A DNA stretch of 64,000 nucleotides from Labia minor. Lineage: Eukaryota; Arthropoda; Insecta; Dermaptera; Spongiphoridae. A model generated the notes under the pieces. It searched no databases, had not been told where the DNA came from, and saw only the letters and a program-made list of their open reading frames with translations. Of this stretch, positions 53,133 to 63,990 are shown piece after piece (position 1 is the first letter of the stretch; the number at the start of each line of letters is the position of its first letter). Location: contig OY720345.1 in assembly GCA_963082975.1 (NCBI GenBank), forward strand, positions 17,200,491 to 17,264,490, given 5' to 3'. A program made the position numbers and the translations under genes.

Positions 53133-55087
53133 ATGGATCTTTATTCACAAGAAGACAGAAAATATCCAATATATATAGGTAATTTTTATTTCTATGTTAT
53201 TTCATCTATAGCAGAGGTTCTTAAACTGTGGTCCGCGGACCCCTGGGGGTCCGCGAAGCTTTTACTGGGGGTCCGCAAAGCCATCGTACAGGTGTACGAG
53301 AAAATGATGAGTCAGTTAAAACTTTAATTAATATAAAAGAAGCGATGGCATGGCTTTGTGAGGAAACAGAGATCAAATACGCAAATTCAACGAAATGTGC
53401 AAGAAAACTATTGCTACCGTTTCCATCTTCATATTTAGCTGAATTTTCTTTCTTCCATATTATAATTTCTAATAAAATGTGTTCTACTATATGCAAAAAA
53501 ATCGTTATTCACTAATCACTGTTAGAAATATCCATCATATATCCTTGTTCATATGAGATCGTAAGCCAGAAATTAACTAATAAAATGACGTAAAGTACCT
53601 AAAGTTGGGATGGGGTCCGTCAAAAATTTTTTTTTTAAGTGGGGGTCCGCGGAGTACAAAGGTTTAAGAACCTCTGATCTATAGCAATATTAATTGTCAC
53701 TAGAATTATTTTGTTTTATATTATTTTTAATGATAATATACCTTAATTTTAAAATAGTTAGATATATAAAAATAATTCAATTCTAAATAAAACAATTCTT
53801 TTTGTAGGTCCTCTATATTCTTGTATATATTGTCGAACCAGTTTTATAAGTGAGAAATTTTTATCTAAACATTTAAAAAAATGTTTTCATAAAAAAATAT
53901 TTTCAATTTTAAAAAATGATGTAAAATACAAAAAGAATACAAAGAAATATTTAGACGAAAAATTAGAAGACGATACTGATCCTAACCATGAAAATACTTT
54001 TGAATGTAAATATTGTAAAAAGAAATTTAATCTGAAATGTAATTTAAATACTCATTTACTAATTCATACAGGAGAAAAACCTTTTGAATGTAATTATTGT
54101 AAAAAGAAATTTAGTCGGAAATGTAATTTAAATAATCATTTACTAATTCATACAGGTGAAAAGCCTTTTGAATGTATTTATTGTAAAAAAAAATTTAATC
54201 TGAAATGTAATTTAAATACTCATTTAAAAATTCATACAGGTGAAAAACCTTTTGAATGTAATTATTGTAAAAAGAAATTTAATTGGAACTCAACTTTAAA
54301 TACACATTTACTAATTCATACTGGTGAAAAACCTTTTGAATGTAAATATTGTAAAAAGAAATTTAATCAGAACTCACATTTAAATACACATTTACTAATT
54401 CATACACTTGAAAAACCTTTTGAATGTAATTATTGTAAAAAGAAATTTAATCTAAAATGTAATTTAAATACTCATTTAAAAATTCATACAGGTGAAAAAC
54501 CTTTTGAATGTAATTATTGTAAAAAGAAATTTAATTGGAACTCAACTTTAAATACTCATTTACTAATTCATACTGGTGAAAAACGTTTTGAATGTAAATA
54601 TTGTAAAAAGAAATTTAATCATAAATCACATTTAAATACACATTTACTAATTCATACTGGTGAAAAACCTTTTGAATGTAATTATTGTAAAAAGAAATTT
54701 AATAGGAAATCATATTTCAATTCTCATTTATTAATTCATACAGATGAAAAACCTTTTGAATGTAATTATTGTAAAAAGAAATTTAATTGGAACTCAACTT
54801 TAAATACACATTTACTAATTCATACTGGTGAAAGACCTTTTGAATGTAAATATTGTCAAAAGAAATTTAATCGGAACTCAACTTTAAATACTCATTTACT
54901 AATTCATACTGGTGAAAGACCTTTTGAATGTAAATATTGTCAAAAGAAATTTAATCAGAACTCAACTTTAAATACACATTTACTAATTCATACAGGTGAA
55001 AAACCTTTTGAATGTAATTATTGTAAAAAGAAATTTAATAGGAAATCACCTTTAAAAACACATATATTAATCCATAGAGATAAATAG
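53133..55087 (+). CDS. C2H2 zinc-finger protein ZNF-6, two exons, 441 aa
   Basis: Exon 1 is 53133-53178, the intron is 53179-53807, and exon 2 is 53808-55087. The spliced 1326 nt give 441 aa and a TAG. Splice sites and phase match the paralogues. The intron is about 470 bp longer because a hAT MITE sits in it at 53212-53676; removing it restores the usual length of about 156 bp. Thirteen fingers follow the atypical CIYCRTSF finger. Helices include NLKCNLNTH, SRKCNLNNH, NWNSTLNTH (three times) and NRKSYFNSH. One linker is altered to TLEKP, one to TDEKP and one finger start to KRFEC. It ends HILIHRDK, as does the ZNF-7 fragment, so these two are closest at the 3' end. The promoter is short: only about 80 bp matches ZNF-3 and ZNF-4. 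It looks intact, but its expression is uncertain given that truncated upstream match. Confidence 0.8.
53212..53676 (+). mobile_element. hAT MITE in the ZNF-6 intron
   Basis: Ends are CAGAGGTTCTTAAAC and GTTTAAGAACCTCTG; a perfect 8-bp duplication ATCTATAG flanks it (53204-53211 and 53677-53684). The ends are followed by GGTCCGCGGACCCC, typical of a widespread hAT group. Inside, RKLLLPFPSSYLAEFSF resembles the C-terminal transposase motif, so it is an internally deleted copy of a real transposon. The empty site exists in ZNF-3 and ZNF-4. Confidence 0.9.
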
Positions 55088-55366
55088 CCTTTTGAATGAA
55101 ATTATTGTATATGGAAAATCTCCTTTAAGTAAACATTTATTAATTCATAATTTTTGAAAAAAAGGCTTAATAATACTGACTAAAAATTATTTTTGTTTCT
55201 TTCTTTGATTAATGTTATTTACTTAATATGTTAATTCAATAAAAATCTTATTTTTTAACTGAATATTAATAATAATTATTGTATTTCGACCATTGATTAA
55301 ACCTTATTATCTTAATCCCTTTATATTTCTCACTCCTGTGATAAACAAATAATAATAAATTAAAAA

Positions 55367-55554
55367 AGTCGAATTGGCAGTCGTGGGACTGGCCGACAGA
55401 AGTGAAAACTTGTGCGTAAGAAATTTGAAAGCAGACGGAATGCGCACCAGCTTCACGAGAAAAATGAAATTTATATACGTATATATATATATATAAAATT
55501 CATAATTATTTTTTTCAGCAAACTGATTATTATTACAAAAATATTAAAAATACG
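55367..55554. other. Unassigned sequence after the ZNF-6 tail
   Basis: GTCGAATTGGCAGTCGTGGG and the following bases are GC-richer than their surroundings; no match is recognised. Confidence 0.3.
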
Positions 55555-55920
55555 ATGTGTATGAATATATCTATATATATGTCTGTCTGTCTGTCTGTGT
55601 GTGTGTCTGTCAAATACTCAAAAACTACCCGTCCGATTGCGATGAAACTTTTAGGGATTGTTGTGGGCGTCCCAGGGAAGGTTTTAGTGTAGTTAAATCC
55701 AAAATTAATTTATCCAAAATTAATTTAAATAGTAATGTCTGTCTGTGTGTGTGTCTGTCAAATACTCAAAAACTACCCGTCCGATTGCGATGAAACTTTC
55801 AGGGATTGTTGTGGGCGTCCCAGGGAAGGTTTTAGTGTAGTTAAATCCAAAATTAATTTATCCAAAATTAATTTAAATAGTAATATTTTGGAAAAAGTCT
55901 ATTTATGGTTACTATGGTTA
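55555..55920 (+). mobile_element. Helitron 5' terminus with an internal direct duplication
   Basis: Leader TCTATATATATGTCTGTCTG, then CTCAAAAACTACCCGTCCGA, GGGATTGTTGTGGGCGTCCC and TTATCCAAAATTAATTTAAA. The block 55587-55735 is repeated at 55739-55885 with few differences. It is homologous to 12115-12356. Confidence 0.5.
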
Positions 55921-56335
55921 CATTGAAAAATTTACAATAAATAAATAAAAATAATTGGAAATCTTTTCAACTTATTATTTTGATAAATTTTATTAATATT
56001 TTTAATTTTTTTTAAACTGCCAAAAATAACATACCCATAATAATAGTTGTAATAAAAATAAAAATATAAATCACAATGTAAGTAAAATATTGAATCGTTT
56101 TATTTATATTGTTTCAATTATTGTTTGAATATTTATTAAATTTATATATAGATTAATTTACATGTTTAAATGTATATTTAATAAATTTATTTATTGATTC
56201 TTAGTATTAATAATTCCAATTATTTTCTTGAAATTTTTTTTTATTTAAAAGCATATTCAGCATATCTCGCAAATTTGAATTGGATTAAATAACATATATT
56301 AATTTAAATTAAATTAATTCAATTATAAATTAAAA
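55921..56335. other. AT-rich gene-free stretch
   Basis: Nothing recognisable. Confidence 0.4.
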
Positions 56336-56539
56336 TTAATAAATAATATTTATTAAACCAGCGAAAGTTTGGCTCTTTTTTGATGGCACCACGTCACGTG
56401 TTGGCGCGTGAGATTTCCAGTGTTAATAAGCGGGAGTGTCCTCCCCTAGACTTTCCCGCATATAAATAGGTATAAAGAGTTGTGAATGAATATTTAGAAT
56501 GTAATAAAGTGCTACTTCCGGTTAACTGATATTTTAAAT

Positions 56540-57062
56540 GTAAAAAAAACAGATATGGATATAATATAAATATTTTTAATTTTATTTTATTTATAATATA
56601 TAAGGGCTGGATGTGACGTCATGAAGTGCTGGGTACGTCATATAATTTTAAATTAAGAAATAACTAATGAAGATGATTTTTCTCGAGGATAAAACCAATA
56701 CAAAGTGCATAACACGTGGAGATATGCCTTCACGTGAAATTTGATATGAAAATAACCCTTCACTTCCTCTCCTCAATCGGCAATACTAGCACTTCCGGTT
56801 TCCGGATTTGCACCAAAAGTTGATCCATTCATCATACTGATGAATTAAGTAAATATACCAAATTTCATCAAAATCCGTTGAGCCGTTCAAGCTGTACACA
56901 TCTCTACGGACACACAGCGGACGGACGGACAGACATCATGCTAAAAATACTTTTTTCTTGTTAAGAAAATGCATGATTCGTGGAGATATGTACCTAAAAA
57001 TATCCACAGGTGAAATTTGGTGTGAAAACAATACCTCCCTTACTATCGTCGGTCGGTAAAAA
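56540..57062 (-). repeat. Repeat B copy joined to the ACCGACCGACGATAG repeat
   Basis: Repeat B (TGTGACGTCATGAAG) runs to about 56690. The Helitron-like repeat seen at 10015-10545 then follows in the opposite direction, ending ACTATCGTCGGTCGGTAAAA. Confidence 0.5.
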
Positions 57063-57490
57063 GGAAACGCTACTTGTATAGGTAAAATGTCACTTCCGGT
57101 AGTCAGATCATGATGAAAATTGGTATCTGAATTTTTTTCATATTTGTAAATCTATATACAAAATATGAAGCAAATATCTCGAAGCAAACTGGTACTTTAC
57201 TTGAAATGTAAACGCAACCATTGTAGGTAAAGTACCATTTCCGGTTAACCGATTTTGACGAAATTTTGATAGAAATCTACAAACTGTGAATAATATCGGT
57301 GTACCAAATTTCGAAGTCCTAGCTTGATTAGTTTTTGAGTAAATTTGCTTACAGACATTACATACATACATACACACACACAGACATAATTCCAAAAATG
57401 GTATTTTCCGACTCAGGGAGGTCTAAAACGTCAAGATCTATCAAAATCTCGAAGTCGAAATTTTTGACGATTCCAATACTTCCCTTATAC

Positions 57491-57745
57491 CAGGTACGGC
57501 CAACACGTCGATCGCGATCGACCGGTCGATCCCGAAGCGTCTTTCGGTCGATCGCCAACCGCTTTGTGATTGATCAAGAAGCGTTTTTTGGTCGATCATA
57601 GCCCTTAAATTTTTTCAATTTCAATAAAAGCTCAACCGTTTTCTATACTAAGGTTTTGAACACTTCGTACTTTTTTCTTTGGTGATCTCGAAACATATTC
57701 AAGAAAAATAGTCGATCCTATATATAAAGAAGTTGGCCACCCCTG
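57491..57745. mobile_element. hAT MITE, 255 bp
   Basis: Ends are CAGGTACGGCCAAC and GTTGGCCACCCCTG; the 8-bp duplication CCTTATAC is perfect (57483-57490 and 57746-57753). The interior has GGTCGATCG repeats typical of short hAT elements. No coding. Confidence 0.85.
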
Positions 57746-57869
57746 CCTTATACGAAGTATGCGGGAAAGTAAAAAATTAATTCTGGTACTTTCAGCAATT
57801 CAATTTTCGATGTTGAGATTTTGATGTTTTTGATGTTATAAATAATATTTATCAAATTATAATTTAATT

Positions 57870-58191
57870 TAAATTAATAAATATTATTTAATCAAATTCA
57901 AATTTGCGAGATAGTCGAGTGGATAGTGGAGTGTTTGGCTCTTTGTTGATGGCACCACGTCACGTGTTGGCGCGTGAGATTTCCAGTGTTAAAAAATTAA
58001 TTCTGGTACTTTCAGCGATTGTATCAAGCTGAAATTCTATATATAGCAGTTTTATACAATTATTAATCATGTGAAAAATTATCAAACATATATCTTTATT
58101 TTTACGGTCACACACACACACACACACACACATATTTAAAAATTAATTTATTAAAATATATATTATATAATATATTATATATAGTATATAA

Positions 58192-58223
<32 letters not shown>

Positions 58224-58330
58224 TCTGAAATTAATTTTAAATTATATAAATATATTAGAAATTAATTTAATATAATTTAACACATAATAATATATTAAAA
58301 TATTTTATTTTATATATACATAATTTAGTA
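57870..58330 (+). repeat. Repeat C copy and simple repeats
   Basis: The repeat C block (GATGGCACCACGTCACGTGT, 57945-58115), then (CA)n at about 58108-58130, then TA-rich simple sequence to 58330. Confidence 0.55.
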
Positions 58331-58436
58331 ATACTGATTATTAATGTAAATATAAATAATAATATTTAATATGGCAAATATGTAAAATTTTGTAAAGAAT
58401 GTATCAGAAGTTTAGTGTCTAACATTCTGGCGTATT

Positions 58437-58553
58437 GCGCATGCGTATATCGGTCGGTCGGTCGGTCGGTCGTTTTGGAATCCCACGCGAAATCTATATT
58501 TTTTCCCCATCCCGCAAAAGTGCTCAACGCCGCTAAAGAAGTTTTCACTTCAA
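58437..58553 (-). mobile_element. Helentron-like end at the ZNF-7 breakpoint
   Basis: GAAGTGAAAACTTCTTTAGC on the minus strand (58532-58551) matches the Helentron end at 44998. A CGGTCGGTCGGTCGGTCGG run lies at 58450-58470. Confidence 0.4.
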
Positions 58554-58946
58554 AAATTTAAACACAAATCAGTTTTAAATACACATTTACTAATTCATAC
58601 TGGTGAAAAACCTTTTGAATGTAATTATTGTAAAAAGAAATTTAATCAGAAATCATATTTAAAGAAACATTTATTAATTCATACTGGAGAAAGATCTTTT
58701 GAATGTAATTATTGTCAAAAGAAATTTAAATGGAACTCAACTTTAAATACTCATTTACTACTTCATACTGGTGAAAAACCTTTTGAATGTAAATATTGTC
58801 AAAAGAAATTTAAACTCAAATCAGTTTTAAATACACATTTACTAATTCATACAGGTGAAAATTTTTTTGAATGTAATTATTGTAAAAAGAAATTTAATCG
58901 GAAATCAACTTTAAAAACACATATATTAATCCATAGAGATAAATAG
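58554..58946 (+). pseudogene. ZNF-7, 3' fragment of a zinc-finger gene
   Basis: Only the last four and a half fingers remain. The fragment starts in mid-finger (helix HKSVLNTH), immediately after a Helentron-like end at 58533-58551, and continues open through helices NQKSYLKKH, KWNSTLNTH, KLKSVLNTH and NRKSTLKTH to HILIHRDK and a TAG. The 3' flank (58947-59300), with its AATAAA at 59098, is the standard family tail. Nothing upstream resembles the leader exon or promoter. It is a 5'-truncated pseudogene, closest to ZNF-6 at its end, probably cut off by the insertion or a rearrangement at that repeat. Confidence 0.8.
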
Positions 58947-59329
58947 CTTTTTGAATGAAATTATTGTATATAGAAAATCTCCTTTAAGTAAACATTTATT
59001 AATTCATAATTTTTGAAAAAAAGGCTTAATAATACTGACTAAAAATTATTTTTGTTTCTTTCTTTAATTAATGTTATTTACTTAATATGTTAAATTCAAT
59101 AAAAATCTTATTTTTTAACTGAATATGAATAATAATTATTGTATTTCGACCATTGATTAAACCTTATTATCTTAATCCCTTTATATTTCTCACTCCTGTG
59201 ATAAACAAATAATAATAAATTAAAAAAATTTATAATAATAATAAATAAATAAATTGTATATATGTATGCGTCTGTGTATGTGTAAAATATAAGGTAAACC
59301 TACTAGTAGTGGACCACTGGGCCAGTAAT

Positions 59330-59570
59330 GGATCATTTGATAGATATTTGACAAAAATAAGCATTTCACTACCTGACACTATCCTTAAGAGAACAATAGG
59401 CATGTCTCTCCATGACCTTACCTCTGTGGGCTCATTAGAATTTATTTTGACTGGGTCATCAATAGGCATTTTTTTCCTTTTTGTTTCTATTTTACTTTCA
59501 AAATTTGCAAATTGAATATTGCTAATAGACATTGCCTCCGGGGCCTAGTCAATTCTTTCTTTTAAATTCT
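59330..59570 (-). other. Possible exon remnant, unassigned
   Basis: The minus strand reads MSISNIQFANFESK, KKMPIDDPVKINSNEPTE, and then a donor-like GAGGTAAGG near 59422. An in-frame TAG lies 15 bases before the methionine. Composition is less AT-biased and more protein-like than its surroundings. I do not recognise the protein. Confidence 0.25.
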
Positions 59571-59599
59571 CTATTTCTGGTCCCACCCCTATTGTACGA

Positions 59600-60545
59600 T
59601 TTCTCTAACTTTAAGCCCTTTATTTATTTTTGAAATTTCGTTCAGATTAAAAATGCATTTTTATGCTTATATATTACTATATATATAAATAAATATCGTT
59701 GAAACATATTAATTTATTTTCATTTAATTGCTTTTTTTTTAATTTCCTCTTTTAATTATACAATAAAGGACCCATTAATGCGTAAATATTTAAATTTAAT
59801 GTTAATTATTTATAAAGAAACACCAAAAGAATGCTGAATGTTATTTACAATTTTTTAAAAGACATCCTTAACCCATTAAATACCAACTTATTTTTTTTTT
59901 TTAAATTAAATTTTTTTTATTAAAATGTATTTATTAGAGCTTAAATGTTCAGATAATTTTTTTTTCCAAATTATAATTACTGAGAAATTAAGTGATATCA
60001 TATGAGATCACTGTGACAATATGATTTAAAAATCTTTCTTATTCTCATCTCATCTCCCCATTATATTTCTAAAAATCCTTCAGGATATTATTATTTATAT
60101 AAGGTTATATAATTTATCCGCTTGATACATCGACTATAGAGGCTTGTAAGACCTAAAAAATAATAGAAAGCTATTGTTCCTGAAAATTGAAAGTGGGAGG
60201 AAATGGAAGGGGATGAATCCTTAATATATATTAATTTTGCTCGAAGGCTAAAAAGAGGAATTAATATAATATTGCGATAGTTACCTCTTCACTTCTATCG
60301 CACCTTGAAAATTAAGTGGACTGTATTAGAGGTCTATGTTTAATATATTAAGAATTTGGAATTGAAAAAAGCTCGCTAAATAAACACTGTAATTAACTTT
60401 TATAATCTTTAATTAAATTAAAATTAGGTTCAATGTAAATGGATAATTATATTTAGGGTCACCTAAATATTTTTCATATATCAACTTAAATCTAAATTTT
60501 AAGTCTAAAATTAATATAGTTCTAAGTGTTCATAAGTGCACTTAT
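59600..60545. other. AT-rich gene-free stretch
   Basis: Nothing supportable. Confidence 0.4.
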
Positions 60546-60549
60546 CTGA

Positions 60550-60995
60550 CCACCGGGAATTGAAATAAATGGGGGTTTACGCGGCCGTTCGCTGCCTGGA
60601 TGTCTTCTCTGCTAGTTTCGCAATTGATCCAACGATCAATTGGCTTTGGACCCTCCTCGAGTTTCCAACGGGATGAATGGACCACCACGGAACCAAAAGT
60701 AGAGATGATCCCCTTCAGGAATCACTGGGTTTGCCCCCTCGGAACAAACGCTGGAGCACAGGACCGGCGGCTGCAATCTGTAGTCGCGTCGACGATCCCA
60801 AAAGCACCGCGTTCGAGTCGTAAATTCGAACGGGTCGAATAAGGCGTCGGTGGGTCAAGGAGCCCCAGTAAGCAGTGGACAAGCAGATAAAAACAACAGG
60901 CAGCAGCGACAAACAAAGGCAATAGCACTTGTGCGACAGGACAACAGCAGGGCTTCAGAGAGCTCGGCCTGTCTTTTTATATGTAGATAGTAAGG
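60550..60995. other. GC-rich island of unknown nature
   Basis: Markedly GC-richer than its neighbours, with sharp edges. On the minus strand it opens with TATAAAAAGACAGGCCGAGC, which looks like a TATA box and initiator. Short frames occur on both strands with no recognised domain. It may be a promoter or first exon, or part of an unlisted mobile element. Confidence 0.35.
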
Positions 60996-61179
60996 GAGGG
61001 GGGTGGTCAACCTCATGAATTTATGACAATAACAATTAAATATTTAAAACTATAAATGAAATTAACTTAAAAATATTAAACTACATTATATAATTAATTA
61101 ACACTAATATTTATAAATATTAACTTAATTACTATTTAAACATAGTCAGAGGGCGGGAATTCAAATTTATTTGAATTCA

Positions 61180-62230
61180 GGTTCCATGCGGAAACACAGT
61201 ACAAAGATTTTGTAATGTTTATTTATATAAGTTTAAATAATTAATACTATATAATATATGAGTTGTTTATTATCAAGAATGCAAGCGGGATACAACTTTA
61301 TATATAACTAACTTGTTGCTTAATAGAACCTTCTAGAACATCTAACATGTGTCAAGGTATGCCCCCATTAATAAATCAATTTACAATTTTAGTTAATTAG
61401 GTAAGTATCACTTTAATGTTTTTTATATTCATAGTCTTTAAGTTTAATAGGGGTCTTCACTCGTCTCTCTGATCTTCTTTTTTGAGTGCAGTTTGTTGGT
61501 CGGCTTCCTTCGTGATTTCAGAAAAGATTGTGGGTTCCTGCTCCATTTCAGGATTTTGATCTGATGGTTTTATCAGTTGCTCTACTGGTTGTTTTAGCAT
61601 AGATTCAGGTTCTTCTTGATCCTGTAATATTCTACGTGGTCTTAGAAAGCTTCTGTTTCTTCCGTATTCTTTGCCAGTTTCAGTTTTTACCCAATATGAG
61701 TTTGGCGTATCATCTTCTTTTGTAATTTGTGCCGGTATCCAGTCTCGTTTTCCTCTTTGCATCATTATTTCATGCCCTATTTCCAATGGTGTCAGAGAGA
61801 TGGCTGTTCGATCATAATATTTCTTCTGTCTTCTTTGGTTTTCTTGCAGCTTCTCTTTAATTGTGCTTAAGTCGTATTTGGGCTTGAGTATTTCTTCTAT
61901 AACAGTGAGATTGGTTCTCAACATTCTTCCCATAAGTATTTCAGATGGAGCTGGTAAGTTGTTTTTAGGCGTTGTTTTGTATAGAAGAGCAGCTAGGAAA
62001 GGATCCTCAGGTGCTTTCTTAAGAATATTTTTAATTGTCTGTATATGTCTTTCTACCAGTCCATTAGATTGTGGATAGTGTGGACTGGACGTAACATGTT
62101 TTATGTCCCAGGATTTTATAAATTTTGCGAATTCAATTGAATCAAATGGAGGTCCATTATTTGAATGGAATATAAGTGGAATTCCATGTGAGCTCAACTT
62201 ACTTTTCAAAATTGGTATAATAGTTTGAGC
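61180..62230 (-). mobile_element. 3' part of a Gypsy element, broken
   Basis: The frame 61457-62209 is the integrase core and tail. Left of it a purine tract AATGGGGGCAT (61358-61368, minus) marks the start of a probable 3' LTR running to about 61190, which contains AATAAACAAC. The upstream part of the element is not present: a different repeat starts at 62231. It is broken and truncated. Confidence 0.75.
61457..62209 (-). pseudogene. Gypsy integrase C-terminal part
   Basis: Contains SHGIPLIFHSNNGPPFDS (the middle Asp motif region), HYPQSNGLVERHIQTIKNIL (the catalytic Glu region), RMLRTNLTV and an SH3-like tail with RGKRDWIPAQI. Typical Ty3/Gypsy order. Part of a broken element. Confidence 0.8.
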
Positions 62231-62300
62231 CAGTGGCGCAACCAGGGGGGGGGGTTTGGGGGTTAACCCCCCCTCCAGGATTGAAAAAAATATAAATTGC
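62231..62300 (+). mobile_element. hAT-like terminus
   Basis: CAGTGGCGCAACCAGGGGGG resembles hAT terminal repeats and interrupts Gypsy coding sequence. No matching right end or repeat of the preceding GTTTGAGC was found before 64000. Confidence 0.35.
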
Positions 62301-63014
62301 TGTATATTATGTACTATATTACAAATAGAAAAGAAAAAAAAATAATTCTTAAAGTATAACTTAGTGTATAATAAGTAAGTTTATTTTATTTTAAACAAAT
62401 TTCAACACAAAAAATTGCTTATTTTTTCGTACAGAATTAAATATAAGAAATACAATTTTTTTTTATTATTTCTCCTAAATCATAAAAAACAAAAGACTTA
62501 ATATAAGATTACTAGATGATTGTGAAATTTTCCAATTTGACTATTATTTAAATATAAAATAAATAAAAATATTACTCAAATTCTAAATATTTTTTTATTA
62601 ATAATGCATTAATTGCTAATTTCATAAAAATTATGAAGCGAAGACAAATATTTTCAAAATGGAAACGGGTAAAAATCCCTGAAGGAAGAAATCCATAAAA
62701 GTCAAAAATCCCCAAAAGCGAAAACCTCTAAATAAAAATATCGCTGACTGAAAAAATCCCTAAAAACAATTTTTTTCATTTTTGTATTAATTTTAATTGT
62801 GACTCAGAAAATTAAATCACAAGGTGACCATGACACCCAGTTGCCTGAGACACGACCTCCCAAGGAGGTAATCGGGCCTGGACCGAAAGTAGGGAAAAAT
62901 AGGTAAAAAAATACATACATAGGGCCCACACACGTGATTTTTCCAAAAAAATTCGTATGTAAAATAAAGGGAATTTACTCAAATTCCGTTTATTATCATA
63001 CGTTTTAATAGCTT
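62301..63014. other. Gene-free stretch
   Basis: AT-rich to 62640, then a series of AAAATCCC-like repeats (62660-62760) and a GC-richer block CCTCCCAAGGAGGTAATCGG near 62857. No gene. Confidence 0.4.
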
Positions 63015-63089
63015 AATGATTCCAAATACAAAATACACCATTTGCACCGTATATTTCACCAGGGAATATATAACGCAATTTGTGAAATT

Positions 63090-63294
63090 TATTATCATCA
63101 GAGGTTGTATTTTTCATTTTGCTCAATGCATTTATAGAAACATCAAATCAATGCCAGAAGTTTTGAAGCTCTATAATGATATAGATAATCCTGACAACTC
63201 CACTCATTTACGAACTCTTGCAGCTTTGGTTTTGGTACCACCATCAAAAGTCATTGTAGCCTACCAAGCATTATCTGGACGACCAACAGGGTAA
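63090..63294 (+). pseudogene. MULE transposase fragment
   Basis: RGCIFHFAQCIYRNIKSMPE, then LRTLAALVLVPPSKVIVAYQ, matches the pattern of the MULE transposase region after the catalytic core (GC-FHF-Q, then LAF-PP-V--AF). Upstream D and E motifs are absent. It could be a remnant transposon or a captured piece. Confidence 0.5.
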
Positions 63295-63759
63295 AACTCA
63301 GTATCATCTCAATGGGACCGGTGTAACTCGAACACCAGATAGCGTTACAGGAAAAAGGTTGACTCTTCAGGCGCCCAATAGACGGCACCGAAAAAAAATG
63401 ACCGAAGATCACCCCCTCCCACAGGCCTTCCGAATTCCCTGCAATTATTTGAATATCAAACTCGACATAACATCCGTGCACAGAGTATCCGTACACATAA
63501 TATTCGAAACAAACCCAGGAGTTCTTGACTAATTTTTATTTTTCACTTAACCCTATTTAACTTATGAAGTTATATTATTTATTATTTGATAAATATAAAT
63601 ATAAATTTTATTTAACATTTAAAACAAATAAAATGGAAAAATTTATTATAAATTGTTTGATAAATAATTTAAATTACATAGTAACAAATCAAATATCAAA
63701 GTTAAATTATTTAATATTTGATAAATAAATACAAATTTCACAGCAATATAGAAATTCAC

Positions 63760-63990
63760 AATAAGCACTATTAAATCAATATTCACGTACTCCTCTCAGT
63801 ATATCTTTTATAGTTTTTCACATGTTTAAAAATTGCATAAAACTGCTATATATAGAATTTCAGCTTGGTTGAATCGCTAAAAGTACCGGAATTAATTTTT
63901 TAGCACGTTGACTAACAATCACGCGCCAGCATGTGAGCAGATGCCCACAAAGAGCCAAACTCGCACTGGTTTAATAAATACTATTTATTA
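63760..63990 (-). repeat. Dispersed repeat C, inverted copy
   Basis: ATAAAACTGCTATATATAGA, TTTCAGCTTGG and GCGCCAGCATGTGAG are the complement of the repeat C blocks at 45300-45505 and 57945-58115. Confidence 0.55.

Noticed and set aside
60600-60928. Overlapping short frames on both strands in the GC-rich island
   Set aside because: Open frames are expected by composition; no domain or signal was recognised.
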